NCBI GenBank assembly: GCA_017311315.1
Contig: CM029609.1
Coordinates: forward strand, 35,896,744 to 35,960,743
DNA: 64,000 bases
Direction of reading: 5' to 3'
Source: Dendrocalamus latiflorus
Lineage: Eukaryota; Streptophyta; Magnoliopsida; Poales; Poaceae
Shown here: positions 1 through 12,874 of the stretch, one piece after another
Layout of the letters: each line of letters begins with the position of its first letter
How positions within the stretch are numbered: the stretch's first letter is position 1
Notes under the pieces: model-generated
Databases searched by the model: none
The model's input: only the letters and a program-made list of their open reading frames with translations
What the model was told of the DNA's origin: nothing
Translations under genes and position numbers: made by a program

Positions 1-204
1 GGCAAGGAAAACTCCACCACGACACACAGGATATCTGACAATGCCATCGATGAACTACTTTGGCATAGTTATGTTGTTTTGTGCACGAGTGCGAGGCCGA
101 CCCCCTGCACTGCTAGCAGCACTGACATTACCTGTATCATCCCCTTGCGGAGAACATTCTGCAGAAACAGAGTTAGGAGGCAATGGAATAATATCTGAAA
201 CTTC

Positions 205-1010
205 TTAAATGGAAACACTCTCAACAGGAAGGGAAGAAGAAGCAGCAATGGTAGGAAGTAACACAAATTCATCAAAAGAGCAAATTAGCACTTTAGAAGA
301 AGGATCGGTACTAGAGAAAGGAAATTTGTGCTCATCAAATACCACATCACATGATATGTAAACTCTGCTCGTAGGCTTGTGGAGACATTTATAACCTTTA
401 TGAAGATTACTATATCCTACGAACACACACTCTTGGGAATGAAATTATAATTTGTGAGCATTATACGATCGCAAATTGGGCCAGCACGCACAATCAAATA
501 CCCGAAGGAAAGAGTAATCAGGCTTTTGACCAAGGAGACACTCCAAGGGTGTGGAATTGCTAATTACTTTGCTAGGTAGATGAGAAAATATGATGGCTGA
601 AAGGCTTCATTCCAGAAGCGAATTGGCATTAATGCTTGCGCAAGCAAGGACAAACCAACCTCTACAATGTGACTATGCTTCCTTTCTACAGCACCATTTT
701 GCTGATGTTTGTGCGGGCAAGATACACAGTGTGAAATACCAACTTGATTAAAGGAGTGTAGCTTTTGACACTCCCCTCCCCAATTGGTTTGAAGATATAG
801 AATTCTTTTGTTAAACAATCTCTCAACATACTTTGAAACTAGATGAACACATGGAAGATATCAACTTGTGTTTTATTTTTTGAACTGCGCAGACTTGTGT
901 TTTAAAACATAAACCCAAGTGAATTTACTAAAGTCGTCAATGAAACTCGCATAATATTTGAACCCACTTACAGAGATGTGAGTGAGTCCCCATACATCGA
1001 AGAACACAAG
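205..1010 (-). pseudogene. copia integrase core and following region, broken
   Basis: The minus strand encodes an integrase-like stretch that begins near 1010 with DVWGLTHISVSGFKYYASF followed by IDDFSKFTWVY (the first Asp region). It continues to CPHKHQQNGAVERKHSHI near 700, which carries the conserved Asn and Glu of the catalytic core. The segment at 426-205 (MFVGYSNLHKGYKCLHKP, then RVYISCDVVFDE) is the part of the polyprotein usually found after the integrase. Reading frame changes and stops separate these pieces. Function would have been insertion of element cDNA; this copy cannot make an intact enzyme. Confidence 0.85.
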
Positions 1011-1499
1011 TTCAAGAGGTGATGAAGAAATTTTATTGGAAGAAGAATAAGGAAGTTGATGACTTTTATCTTGTTGACGTGCTCCACATACTATAGCACT
1101 ATCTTCCTGAGAGCTAACTAAGAGGTTATTTGAATGAGGAACTCTATGGACTACTGATGAGGAGGGGTGCCCGAGTCTACAATGCTAGATTTTCTGAGAG
1201 ATTTTGGCACCAACAAGGACTCACCGGGAAGAACCATTGTCACTCGGTCTGGTGGAATACAGGCCTCCTTCACACCTGCATCGAAGAAGAATCTTCTTTG
1301 TGGCTCGATCCTTTACAAGGAAACAATCGGGATAGAATTCAAAGAAAGTATCATTATCTGATGAAAAACGATGAACAGAAAGAAGCTGCCTTGCAGCCTG
1401 AGGTATGTGAAGAATGTTCTATAACTTGAAGGTTTTACTAGGAGTGGAAATTTGAGAGTGTCCTATAGGAAGAATTTTCATAGCTGTACCATTGGCAAT

Positions 1500-2064
1500 C
1501 TAAACCTGATATTTTCCATGGTATTTCTCTTGAATTGTCATCCTGACAAGACTTCCTGTCATATGATCTGTTGCACCAGTATCAATATAACAGCTTAGAT
1601 CAACAAAGGATGAGGCAGCATAGGAATAATTGGTAGCAATCTTATTCTCCTCAGCTAGGTAAGAGGGATCCATGATAGCATTTGAGGGCAACATGTCCAT
1701 CTTTGCCACAGACTTAGCATGTTGGCATGTTCTTAGGGTGGTTCTATCCATTGTGGAAGCCTTCTTGGCCACGGCCTCCATTGCCTTGACCTCCATAGTT
1801 GCGACGATTGCACCTATAGACACTGTTAGCAAAGGAGCCAGAATAACCAGAGTTATGGACCATCGAGTTGTTCTGGTCTATACGTATCTCAAAATTGATG
1901 AGATGTGCATAGGCATCACTCAAGGAGATCAGATCAGTCCTGGTAGTAAGTGAGATCACAATAGAATCATATTCAGAGTCTAGACGAGCAAATATATACC
2001 TGATGATCTCCTCATCCTGCAATGGATTTCCAATTATAACAAAGGAATCTATTGCTTGCCTCAT
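1500..2064 (-). pseudogene. copia gag fragment (UBN2-type) and gag-integrase linker
   Basis: Two overlapping minus-strand frames give gag-type sequence. The frame at 2064-1744 contains DSFVIIGNPLQDEEIIRYIF and TRTDLISLSDAYAHLINFEIR, typical of the copia gag (UBN2) family. The frame at 1832-1500 contains SSFVDLSCYIDTGATDHMTG, which resembles the copia protease motif (D-T/S-G-A..H.T). A frame change separates gag from protease. It lies between the primer site (2565-2577) and the integrase remnant, as expected for a minus-strand copia element. Confidence 0.8.
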
Positions 2065-2564
2065 CTTGTTGAAGTAGTCAATCAGAGATTGGTCCTCCTT
2101 TCACATAGTAGATAGTTAATGCCTTACTTGCATGACTCAAGGTACTCGAGGAGAATATAGTCTCTAGGGCTAGCCAAAGCTCACTAGAGGTTCCCAGGAG
2201 CAGAACTTGGGCCAGTACTGGCTCTATAAGGGAAAAGAGCAGGGCGCTAAGCACCATTTGGTCTTGCTAGAGACACAGTTGGTACTGTGAATTCGGAACT
2301 AGCTTCATCTTTGTTCCCTCGGTCTACGTCACCATCTTCTCTAGCATTGTGGATGATCCATCTACATAGTTGAGCAATTTCTGGCTATAGAGGTATGGGA
2401 GAAATTGTGCTTTCCACAGAGGTAGTTCTCCCTTGTTAACTTAAATTGATGAGATGGCTAAAGGAGAGAGTAGGCAAAAGACTGATGACGGTGGTGGACA
2501 GTAAAGAAAGAGTAGTAGTGTTGGAAAGAGTAGAGGAAGTCGACATCTCAATGGAGATTATGGT

Positions 2565-2577
2565 GGCTCTGATACCA
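2565..2577 (-). promoter_or_regulatory. copia primer-binding site
   Basis: The minus strand reads TGGTATCAGAGCC, the common plant initiator-methionine tRNA primer site. It sits directly inside the LTR and fixes the element's orientation. Confidence 0.85.
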
Positions 2578-2578
2578 T

Positions 2579-2827
2579 TAAAGAATCAGAGATAGATGGA
2601 AAGCCACACAGCCAAACGCAGCATTCTCAGGTTCATTATATATGCTATTGTCAGACAACAACAGTAGCAACTGAATATTACAGATGTAAATGAGGTTATT
2701 CAGATTAAAACAGAAATTGTATTCTATCTCTATCTTATACTACAATCGTATAGCACAAGGATATCTGCAATACTTGATTCTTCCACAAACCCCTTGGTAT
2801 TTGCCCTGATGTGACCATGCCACAACA
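2579..2827 (-). repeat. copia 5' LTR, about 250 bp
   Basis: Read on the minus strand the LTR would start TGTTGTGGCATGGTCACATC at 2827 and end next to the primer site. The length of about 250 bp suits several small plant copia families. The inner end (TTCTTTAA) is not a clean CA, so the exact boundary is uncertain. No target duplication could be checked because the other LTR is outside the window. Confidence 0.6.
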
Positions 2828-2939
2828 CATACGATCATAGCACACAATATTAAGATTGAACTAAAGGTGAATTTGTTTCTTCAGGTCAACATATTTTAAA
2901 TAAGAATATGATTCTACCTAATAATAAAAATGTATATTT

Positions 2940-3852
2940 GTGCAGCTATACAATGAGGATTGCATCAACACTACGAGCTCGTGGTTAAGGTCCACCTAAA
3001 GGGAAGCTAACCAGCATATCAAGACCAATTCAACATCTTTCCCAACTCTTCCTCAAGGTCACCATGTCATGTTTGGTCCAACTAAATCAAGAGCTTAAGT
3101 TGGATATGTTTTGGAATCCAATTCGGCCTCCAGATCAATTCGGATTTAGCCTGATATGCTCAAATTCAAATGTGCATAACTTTCACATACAGAGTCCGTT
3201 TGAGATTCACGAGTACTTGTTAGAAAGCTTTTCTTGTCCTATTTCCAATGGATCTAGCCTTATTTCCAAATTCCTTGTGTGTACATTGTAATCATCAAAA
3301 GAAGGTGCTGCATCACCTGTTTGTGCTAAATTGGGCCTTGTAATGCTTAGGCCGAAGGGGTAGACGCCCCCTCTCTTGGCCCGTACTATTCATGGCCGTA
3401 CTGTTCATATGAACAGTATCATGAATAGTATCATCCCTTATTTCTTAGTTTTGCATGGCTTTCCCTCTTCTATTTAAGAAGGCTGCGCCCTTCTAGTTTC
3501 ATTGGATTTCGTTTGCTTAGTTTTTTCACTGTAAAACTCTTATTCTTCGCTTTTGTCAACTAGACCAACCATAAAGAACCTTTGCGGAATCCCACCTATT
3601 GAACTCAATTTATACATTTGCAATTCAGATTGTTTGTTATCTTGTTCTTGCATGTTTTTCGGTTGCATGCAGGAATATACCTTCATGGTCAGGTAACCGC
3701 GTTCTTGGCACGGTTGATAACAACTTGGGGTGTGGTTTAGCGATTGCTTGGTGTTCTGGTCGTGGCCGGTTAGAAGTCTGCTCGTCAAAGTCGTTCTCCT
3801 TCAAATTAAAGTTATCATCCTATCGGAGGATTGGGACCCCATTGCCTTATCA
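2940..3852 (+). repeat. Ty3/gypsy 5' LTR (left boundary uncertain)
   Basis: This stretch ends just before a primer-binding site at 3853 and contains a TATA-like CTATTTAAGAAGG near 3470 followed by a transcript-leader-like region. A short repeat of the motif ATGAACAGTATC/ATGAATAGTATC lies at 3408-3435. The small frames at 3064-3291 and 3540-3901 have no recognisable protein content and are taken as LTR sequence. The 5' end of the LTR was not found by eye. Confidence 0.55.
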
Positions 3853-3871
3853 GGTGCTATCAGAGCTTCGG
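3853..3871 (+). promoter_or_regulatory. gypsy primer-binding site
   Basis: GGTGCTATCAGAGCTTCGG is a variant of the TGGTATCAGAGC primer site common in grass gypsy elements. It separates the LTR on its left from an untranslated leader on its right. Confidence 0.75.
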
Positions 3872-4367
3872 TTGACCAGTAGGAATTTTTTATATCCCTA
3901 GTTAGTAGATTGGTTTTCATTTCCCATAGTCCAGAAAAATTGCCTTACAAAAAGAGTTAATTTCCGCTGTCGAAACCACGTTGTGCTTTTCAATCTGTTA
4001 GTTTTGGTTTGCTAAATTGAATTTGTATCTATTTAGCTTTATCTAGTTGCTGATCATATCCTTGATTCCATAAAAATCCAAACAAGAAAAATTTCCCCCA
4101 CCCCAAACCCTAATTCCAATTCAGCTGATTTTTCCTTTCTCTGTAGCCGCCACCAAAAAAGCCATAACTTTTGATTCTATGATCCTTTTTGAGAGAAACC
4201 ACCACCATTAGATTCATAACTTCATTATCCATCTTCCTGTAAAATGTAACATCATTCCAACAAGTCAGTTAAGAGATATCTGTAGTGAAAATTGACCTAA
4301 AATTCCCATTTGAATCTGCAATAGTCTGCACTTGTGATTTTTGTTCGCATTTTTTAGTCAGCTTCTA
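3872..4367 (+). mobile_element. gypsy untranslated leader, left part (split by LTR insertion)
   Basis: AT-rich leader with no long frame. It ends at the target duplication TTCTA (4363-4367) and resumes at 14552 after the nested LTRs. The element's gag start codon is at 15134. Confidence 0.7.
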
Positions 4368-5811
4368 TGTAACACACTGAAAAATGTAAATTTGAATTGT
4401 GAAGCTTTTGATTTATTTTGCAATGAGTTTTTAATTGCATTTGGAGTTTATGGGATTTTCTTGAAAATTTTGATGAAGGTTCCAAAAGTTGGAGGAGAAA
4501 TAAACATGTTTAAATATGAGAGAATTAAAAATCTGAAAAGATGGTCCACCAAATAAAAAGTTTCTGGAATTGTAAATATACTTGTGTACATATTCAAATA
4601 CATACCTTAAAATAAAAAGGGAAAAGCAAAAAGAAAAAGGAAGGGGATGAGACCAGGCCGGTCATCACCCCGGCCTAGCCCCGCCTCTCCCCTTCGGCCT
4701 CAGCGCGCTTGCGCCCGCGGCCCAGTCGGACGCACCCGAGCGGCCCAGCCCCGTTTCTCCCTCTGCCGAGCGGGCCCCGCTCCCTCGCGCCCTCTCTCTC
4801 TGGCTGGCGGGACCGAGCCGTCAGCGCCTTCCTCTTCCTCCCTTCTCTTCCCGAGCGCGCCCGGACCCCCCACTTCTCCAGCCCCCTCTCCATGCGGCTC
4901 CGGTCAAAAAGCCGGGTAACTCGGCCACGAGAATCCAGCTGGGCAGCAGAGCAGGGATGACGCGTGCGCACCGCCCAAATCTCACTGCCATGCTCCTGTA
5001 GCCGCTGCCGCCGTTGACATGGCCGCCGTCCCCGATCTGCGCCGGGCTGCTCCCCCACTGAGCCGTCTCGTTTTCTCACCCCGCTACGCCTGGCCATACC
5101 ACACGCGCGGCGCTAGGCCCTCTGCCCTCCACACGCGCACGGCATAGGGCATCATGCCGAATCCCCGCGAATCCCCGGTCCTGCCACCGCCGCCTGACAT
5201 TGCCAGCGCTCCGCACGGCCTCGTCGTGGCAAGCCACGCTCACCGCGTATAAAGGCTGGGGAAACCTGTCAGACCCCAGATTATACCATCCGGAATCTAC
5301 TGTGTTTAGCTGCACTATTCCCTGGATCAGTAGATAGTGCTCACAGTTACAGAAATGAATATCAAAATACATATCATGCGGAAGCGTAAATATAATAGTA
5401 GACTTACTCATGGGCCGATTAGGCCGAAATCATGAAATTGCAGCAGCGGAAGAACGAAGCACGCAAGTGGGACCTTCAGGACATGCCCACAGGCAGCCAA
5501 CTGGAGGTTCGCAACCTAGCCCTTGACATCTTCATCTTCTCGGCCAGCTTGTCCAATCTTGTTGCTGAGGCGAGGTGATTTGATTCCCGATTCTGAATTT
5601 TGTCGCAAAAGCGAGCGTGAGCACTCCGACCCCGTGCTCCGCGAGCCAATACACAGAATGCAAATAAATAGTATGCATGGCTTAATAAAGGAGAGGCTCG
5701 GGTTGTTTTATTTTGCGAAAAGTGCTTTTGAATACAATTACTTAAAATTTCCTGAGACCTAGCAGCTTTGGAACAAAACATAATGTTCAAGGAATATTAA
5801 CATGATTTTCC

Positions 5812-5905
5812 ATACATATGGCATCACACCATATGCCTAATATCACCATAATTTCTCCATACATACGGCATCTCACCGTATAACGTTTTTCAGCGTTATA
5901 GCCGC
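5812..5905 (-). repeat. cluster of short hairpins in the LTR
   Basis: Successive short inverted repeats: CATATGG...CCATATG, CATACGG...CCGTATA and ATAACG...CGTTAT. The same cluster appears in the host LTR at 13000-13115 in opposite orientation. Confidence 0.6.
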
Positions 5906-6050
5906 TTAACTTACCACTGGGACGACACCCAGGACAATTCAACTCAGGGCTTTCCACTGCCCTTCCATTTTTTTTATTCCCACCCACAAAGTTTTTGAAA
6001 TAGAACTAACTCGAGTAAGTTCTCATGTCCGCCCTTGACCGTGGGCACGG

Positions 6051-6062
6051 CTATTCGAATAG
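6051..6062. repeat. conserved 12 bp palindrome CTATTCGAATAG, copy 1
   Basis: Perfect palindrome flanked by CACGG on the left and TTTTGACTCTGCAGAG on the right. The same core recurs in three other LTRs of this window (12863, 51244, 56408), each time beside a CTCTGYAGAG-like element. Confidence 0.8.
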
Positions 6063-7059
6063 TTTTGACTCTGCAGAGTTTGTACACTTTCACCACAAGA
6101 GATGAATTATCTTTGTTGCCAACATGCTTCCTTAGGCATGAGACCCAGATAATTTATCACAAAGCCTTTACCTTACTCCGATCTAGCTAGACACCACCCA
6201 CGCTGAGGTTTCACCGCTGAAGGGTTACACCACCACAGTCAGAAGCCCCCTCTTGCGCCGTGCGAGTACAGTACACCCTGTGCCTCACTGTGAGTAAACC
6301 AGTACACCCTGGCACCCACTTTCCTCGGTGATATCTGAACTAAACCCTTGCAAGTTATTCAGCTAGGTCGTACCCATTATAGACTTGTGGTTGTACTGTT
6401 TTACATCAGGAGGTCATCACAAGATTCAGTCCTTAGTATTATCTGAGCGGTTCTACCACACTCCATAATTTGTGCTCCCACAGCACCACATACCAGCCCC
6501 CAAGCCATCCGCTCAGATATTTAGCAAGTTAGGATTTTTGGGAGCATAAAATAATCATGTAAAAATATACCAGTCATTCCCACCATGACTGCCCAAACCA
6601 GTTTCTCATGATTCAAAATGACAATAATGTTTGGGGCATTTCAGTGCCCCTGAGTATTTATGCAGTACTAAGCATGGCATATAATTAGGGACTTATTTTC
6701 AAAAGTTACCATTATAATTTTGCTAGGGTGACAAGGTTCACACATTCAAATATTCCAAATGAGGGTAATATTATTCAAGGTAAACAATGGACATATAACT
6801 AGAATCGTAAATTAAACATGTGTTTGCATATAAACTAACAACATGCAATTTGATAATTTAAAACAAAGTAATTTGCAGAAAGGTAGGTTCAACATGATCA
6901 AAGTATTGACTCGCCTGGCGCGGTTTACCGCAGTCTTGAGCTCACTCAAAGCTATATCATTTGATGGTCTTGAGCTTCCAGTCTTTATCTTCAACTTGAT
7001 CTCGATCTCGCTTGATCCATTGAATCTTCACGACTCCCGATTTCTAATTACGTGACAAA

Positions 7060-8990
7060 CGACTGAATCCAAATAAAGCAAATAACTCAAAAAGATCCGA
7101 ATAAATCCGAATAAACTCAATTTAGTTTTATTACGAGTTAATGGGTGATTCGGTGATTTGAGACAAGGTTGGTAATAGCATACGATAACTTGATCTTTTT
7201 ATTAATAATCTCTTTTTATTATTTTGTTATTTATCAAGGAAGTTTCATGAGTCAGGTTAGACCTATAGACTGGTGCAGGAGTTTAGTGTACAAATTCTAT
7301 CTTTAGGGTATGCATTCCTTGCAACTCAGGTTATGGTAAAGGCAAACTGGACTGATGGATGAGATCTGTACTTATTCTATAAATCTTTTAGTCGAAGGTA
7401 TTATAACATTTGGATATCTTTATGAAGTTTTTGATTAATTACTTATATATGCCATTACTCATTAGCTATATTAAAATAAATAGCAAATGCTCATTATTTA
7501 TTTATATAAGGTAATTAATTTAGAATTTAAGTCTTTAATAATCCCATTATCTTTTTTATGTATCTTCATATCACTGAACTTGATATGTGGCATTTTATGC
7601 AATCCTAATTACTCGTGGTTATCGATTAAGTGTGTACTTTGGAATGTTTATTTATATTAGATAGGTCCTTTTAATGCCCGATGCCCTAGTGCTATTATAT
7701 TATAGTATCTATATATTAAGATGGCCTTTTAGAGATGTAGGAATGATAGTCATACTTTAGATGGTTAACTTTTACATCCCTTTACTATTCAAACCTGCTA
7801 CACATGATTACATTTTGTTACCTCTACTAAATTAACACTACTACCTAAGATTTCATGGTCGGCAATAGGTTAATGTTAGGGTTTATATTTTCAATAAGGT
7901 CTAAGGTGTTTAAAAATTGAACTAACATATTTACTAATGGCGCATATATGTCATCAACATTTTTCTAACTATTTATCTATAATATTCATTTGCTTATGAA
8001 TGTCTCTAGCTTCAACGGACATCCTATTTCATATACTTTGAATATTTTGCTTAATTCATGTTCCTTGACTGGTTATTATTATTCACTAATTCTAACGCTA
8101 AGATTTAATTAATGGTACCATTATCATTTTATCTATAGCTCAATCATTATTAGGCTTAGCCTTCTTTCTAATTTTAGTTTAGACTTAGCATTTTGAGCAA
8201 TACTTGTTATGTATCATTTTATGTGACACTAATTACTTGTGTTAATAGTTACATATTTACTTTAGAGCATCTATATGTCCGCGAGGTTATTTTGATGCTT
8301 AATGACCTAGACTATTCTATTTTAGTATCTGCATACTATTATAGCCTTTTTATCTGAGCGCTCACTGAAAGTTACTAATACAAATATTTTTACCCCTTTG
8401 TAGCTCGAGCCTACTGTACTAGGTTATATTTTACTATCAATATTCTACTGATTCCACGACTGAGATTCATTTGTCGATGACACGCTAGGGGTTACTTTAT
8501 TATAATTGCCGCATGTATACTTATATATCTTTCTGATAAGACATTTCTACTTGAAGAAGCCCTATTAATTGCAGGTTGCTATCAATTTATGTGCTTGTTG
8601 AAGACATAGGAGCGACCACCATAATTTAAACGATTACATTTTATTTTAACCCGAGGTACCCCTAAAAATAAATCTAGATTTGACGTATAATAATCTTGGG
8701 CGGCATCTCTACGTTGCATGAATCTTAATACTATGGTTTAACTCAACTTATCCTTACATCATATTTTTATTATGTCTTGCATTTCAGTTAATTATTCGAA
8801 CTTCTACCTAACTATTTCCCTTAATCATTTACATGTCAATATACTCATAAATCCATATTTAAGGTATAAGTAAAGTTTATTCGAATCTAAACTAATTTTC
8901 TTAGCTTCCTGGGGTTATTTTCTAATTATCTTCCTTAGACTTTCATTAGTTGAAATGATTAACAAAATAAAGTAATGGAAAAAGATGAAA
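7060..8990. other. AT-rich stretch without genes, inside the minus LTR
   Basis: About 1.9 kb of AT-rich DNA with no frame of interest and no obvious terminal repeats. It has no counterpart in the sister LTR (10908-14551), so it may be a decayed insertion or LTR length variation. Confidence 0.5.
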
Positions 8991-8998
8991 TGCGCCAG

Positions 8999-9066
8999 GG
9001 AGGAATCGATCTCAGGACCTTCAGCGTGAGGATCGGCTGGGCTGACCAGTTGGGCGACGGCCCACT
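8999..9066 (-). other. tRNA-like relic (possible SINE or tRNA-derived segment)
   Basis: The minus strand contains CCCAACTGGTCAGCCCAG, which resembles a D-arm/A box, followed about 35 bases later by GAGATCGATTCCT, which resembles a B box (GGTTCGANTCC). The spacing suits a tRNA, but the T-stem and anticodon stem do not pair well, so this is not a working tRNA gene. It sits at the edge of the GC-rich promoter block of the minus LTR. Confidence 0.35.
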
Positions 9067-10432
9067 CGTGCTTTGAACGGGAGAAATGGTTGGAAGAAGC
9101 GAGCCATTGCCTCGGTAGAACAGAGGAGCTCGGGGCCGGGGAAGGGCGGCGGGCGCGCCGGCGAGGAGAGATTGGGGAAGGAGCGGGGATGGCCAAAATG
9201 GAATCCCTGCGCCCTCTTGAGGTTGATAGCAGTGGCGGCGGCAGTCGGGGATCACCGGAGGAGGGTCGGCGGCGTGCGGCGGCGGCCGGCGGTGAAGGTG
9301 GGACGGGGCGGGGCCGTTGCGGTGGAAGAGAGGGGATTGGAGAGGAGCGTGAGCAGGAGTGGGCCACGGGGGTGCTCACTGACGAACTTGCCGAGCCGGA
9401 GGGAACTCGAGGCGGGCCGGCGGCACAAGCCCATGGCGGCGCGGGGAAGCTCGCGTCGCCGGCGACGTGTAGGCGGCGGGGGCCCTGGACGGCGGTCGGA
9501 AAATCCTTGGGGCGGCGAGGGGGTGCTCCGGGCGCGTGGAATTGGAAAACCTCACGCCGTGGAGGGAGAATCAATGGCGGCGGGGCGAAGGGTAGTGGCG
9601 GTCGGCCTTGGTGAAGAAGGCCGATTCGGGGGCTCTCCGGCGCACAGGAACCCAATTAGTTGTGTGAGGGAGTAGAGGGGAAGCAGTGACACGGTGGGAC
9701 CCGATTGTCTCGGCCGGAGCTTCATCGGACAGCCGGAACGGGGTGGTGCAGCGGCGGCGCATGCGGGCAACTCGAGCTACGCTCGGCTCGAAGGGAAGGA
9801 AGAGAGCAAGGGGAAAAGGGACGAGCCCAGGCTACTTGTAGGCGAGCGCGCGCGCTGGGAAGGTGAAGCCGAGCGTAGACAACGGCATGGAACAGCGGCA
9901 GCAGGGTATGGTGACGGGACGGCAAGGTGACTGCTCGGGGTGGGTCAGAGCAGGGCATGGTGCTCGGTGCGGCGTTGACGGGAAAAAACCGGGGGCGGCG
10001 AGGAGAAACCGTGGGCGGAGCAGGCGCGGCGCAGTGCATGTCCGCCACAGGGAGGCCGAAGGCTGAGCACAGCAGAGCGCGGGCGCACGCGGAGAAGAAG
10101 AGAAGGAGCGGGCGCGCGCACAGGGGAGAGAGAGAGGGCCCAGCGGCCAGAGAAGAAGTTCGGGAGAGAAGAAAGAAAAAGGGAAGGAAAAGGGAGAAAG
10201 AGTGGGGCCCACATGTAATAGAGAGGAAAATTGGGGAGAGAAAATGAGAAGCTTTTGGATTTTTAACTTTGAACTTTAACTGACATTAAAATTTACTGAT
10301 TTGTGGATGTCATTTAGGATTCAAGCTCTAAATTTTCAATTATCAAATAAGAGTTTTTAGTATTATTATTATCTAGGTTATATGTGTATATACATGATTT
10401 CATATATTGTTATTCGTTGGCTTACTTAATTT

Positions 10433-10435
<3 letters not shown>

Positions 10436-10519
<84 letters not shown>
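10436..10519. repeat. (TA)n microsatellite, about 42 units
   Basis: An uninterrupted run of TA dinucleotides of about 84 bp within the minus LTR. The overlapping reading frames of alternating Ile and Tyr are artefacts of the repeat. Confidence 0.98.
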
Positions 10520-10521
<2 letters not shown>

Positions 10522-12862
10522 TCATATATATGTTTATTATTATTTCCTATATTGCTAAACTCTTCCTGGCACAATTTGTATATGCGCATATATATATATG
10601 CTTATGTGCTTGTATTTTTGATCATTCACTTTTTATTGCTTTTTATGTCATTATCTCCAAAATGAGATTTTTTTTATATTTAAGTCAATTTTCTCTCTTT
10701 CTTTTCTGGATCATCTTTTCAGATTCTTATTTTAAATTTTAATTCTCTGTTGTTTAAACATGTTTGTTTTCTTCTCGTTCCTTTTAACCTTCAAAACCTT
10801 CACCAAATTTTTCAGAAAATCCCATAAACTCCAAATTCAAATGAAATACATTGCAATAATAATTCAAAAGCTTTAAATTCTTAAATTCAAATTTTTAGGA
10901 TGTTACAAAACCCCTCACTCGCATCGCCACGCTCTCCTCACCCTTCTCCCGAGAGCAATTGAACCCAAGCCTCCCCAATCGCCGGCGACCTCCCTTCCTT
11001 CCCCAGCTCCGGCGAACTCCAATCCGACGATTCGAGCTCTTCGGGTTCAATTCCTCGTAACCCCACCACCCTCGGCTCACCGCGAAACCAACTCCCGCCT
11101 CACCCGAGCTCCTCGTTGCTTGTAGGTCGCCGCCACCGGAGCCCCTCCAACGCCGCCGCCACCGCACGCTGCCAGCCCTCTCCGGTGACCGTCACCCCTG
11201 GCCGTCTACACAAACATCTTCATCGGCACCCGGAGATTGCATTTTGCGCAACCCCAGGCCTTCTCCGACCACCGTTCACCGACGACGCCACCGTCTTTCC
11301 TCGGCCGAGCTTCCTCTGTCGGGCCTCCTCCCAGAGCTACTTCAAAAGGTTTGATTAACCCTATAGGGTAAGCAACACTTGCGCGGTCACTTGGCTAGCC
11401 CCGCCGATTCTCTTCTCCCCCACTGGCTCCCTCGGCCGCGCGCGTTCGAGCCCTGGCTCCGCAGCGCTGAGGTGAGCCGTTTCTTTTTAATTCCCCGCTG
11501 ACAGCTGGGCCCCGCTGGTCAGTGGCCGGCGGTCTGCGCTGGTTGCTGACACCAGGGTCCCACCTGTCAGTGACCCAATTTCATCCATGGCCACTGACAC
11601 GGGGTCCCACATGTCAGTGAGCGAGTACACTGACAAATGGGCCCCACTGGCCATAGGCACAGCAATAAACAGATAAAGAAAAAGGTAAAAATGATAAATA
11701 TGACATGTAGGACCCACTGTCAGAAATCTATTAAGTTTTAGATTTAATTGAACTGAAATATTCAAATGAGCATAACTTATTCATTTTAACTCCAAATTAG
11801 GTGAGACAAATTTCTAAATTCATCTAAATTCAAGATCTATCCAATGGAACTAAAATCATGATTTTTAGAGTTCATTTGAATTTTGGTGTTATTTGGTTGA
11901 TTTGTTGTTCTTTCTTTTTATTCAAATTTTCGCGCACGCTAAAATAGCTTACGAGGCTCAAGAGGAAGAGTTCGAGGCAGCAGCCCTAGAAGAGCAAGAT
12001 AATCAAGTTCCAGATCACTGTGACCAAGGCGAGTCAATACTTTGATCATGTTGAACCTACATTTTCTGTAAACTATTTTTGTTTAAAGTATCAAATTGCA
12101 TGCTGTTACTTTATATGCAAATACATGTTAATTTAAGATTCTAGATATATGCCCATTGTTTGCTTTGAATAATATTACACCTCCTTTGGAATATCTGAAT
12201 GTGTGAACCTTGTCGCCCTAGCAAAATTATAATAGTAACCTTTCGAAAATAAGTCCATAATTGATATGCCATGCTTAGTAGTGTTTAGATACTCATGGGC
12301 GTGAGAGCGCCCAAGCATCACTTTTAATTCTGAGAAAAAAATTGATTGGGCAGTCATGGTGGTAATGAGTGGTGTATGTTGGATATGGTTATTTTATATT
12401 CCCAAAATCCCCAACTTGCTTAAATATCTGGGCGGATTGGTTCGAGGGTGTGTAGGTGTGGTGCAGTGGAAGCACAAAGTGGGTTAGTGGTAGGCCACCC
12501 AGATACCACTAAGGACTGAATCTTGTCATGACCTCCCAGTGTACAACAAGTACAACCACAAGCTGGCAAAATGTAGGCAGGGCTAACTAATTTGCATCGA
12601 CTTAGTAAGAGTTGCGCCGGTGTGACCACGGGCGGGTAGAGGATGGCCACATCCTCCGACGTGACGGCGCAAGAGGGGGCTTCTGGAAGGGTGGTCGTAC
12701 CCCGAAGGAAGTGGAAACCTTAGCGGACGTAACTCTGCTAGGAAAAATGCATTGTAAAGGCGCTGTGATAGTCTACTCAACCGCATGGCTAAGGAATCAT
12801 GTGGGGCAACGTGTGGATTTATCTCTTGTGGGTAAAGTGTGCAAACTCTGCAGAGTCAAAAA

Positions 12863-12874
12863 CTATTCGAATAG
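12863..12874. repeat. conserved 12 bp palindrome CTATTCGAATAG, copy 2
   Basis: Same palindrome in the plus LTR, preceded by CTCTGCAGAGTCAAAAA and followed by CCGTGCCCACGG, itself an imperfect inverted repeat. Confidence 0.8.

Larger units (their letters stand above)
1..2577 (-). mobile_element. Ty1/copia retrotransposon internal region, degenerate
   Basis: Minus-strand reading gives fragments of a copia polyprotein in the usual order from right to left: gag, then the integrase core, then the region after the integrase. Recognisable pieces are HKHQQNGAVERKHSHIVE (end of the integrase core), FVGYSNLHKGYKCL (typical copia segment after the integrase) and the integrase start DVWG...FIDDFSKFTWVY. 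Frames are broken by stops and shifts, so this is a dead copy. The left end leaves the window, so the reverse transcriptase is not visible. The primer site and LTR lie just to the right, consistent with a minus-strand element. Confidence 0.9.
5267..10907 (-). repeat. gypsy solo LTR (-) inserted in the first LTR
   Basis: On the minus strand it starts TGTAACATCCTAAAA at 10907 and ends GGGGTCTGACA at 5267. The target duplication is AAACC (5262-5266 and 10908-10912). It belongs to the same family as its host LTR: 5267-6930 is the inverted match of 12010-14551 (without 13205-14095), and 10760-10907 matches 4368-4520 inverted. The GC-rich block 8990-10250 corresponds to the promoter side. The AT-rich 7060-8990 shows no genes and could hide a further old insert. 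Length 5,641 bp is long for an LTR. Confidence 0.88.

Noticed and set aside
4647..5097. GC-rich open frames with Pro/Arg-rich products
   Set aside because: Same compositional effect in the plus LTR; no conserved motif.
9073..10250. Long GC-rich open frames on both strands (up to 246 codons)
   Set aside because: All are rich in Arg, Gly, Pro and Ser in several frames at once, have no domain, and lie in the GC-rich promoter block of an LTR.
10384..10742. Frames with alternating Ile and Tyr
   Set aside because: Translation of the (TA)n microsatellite.
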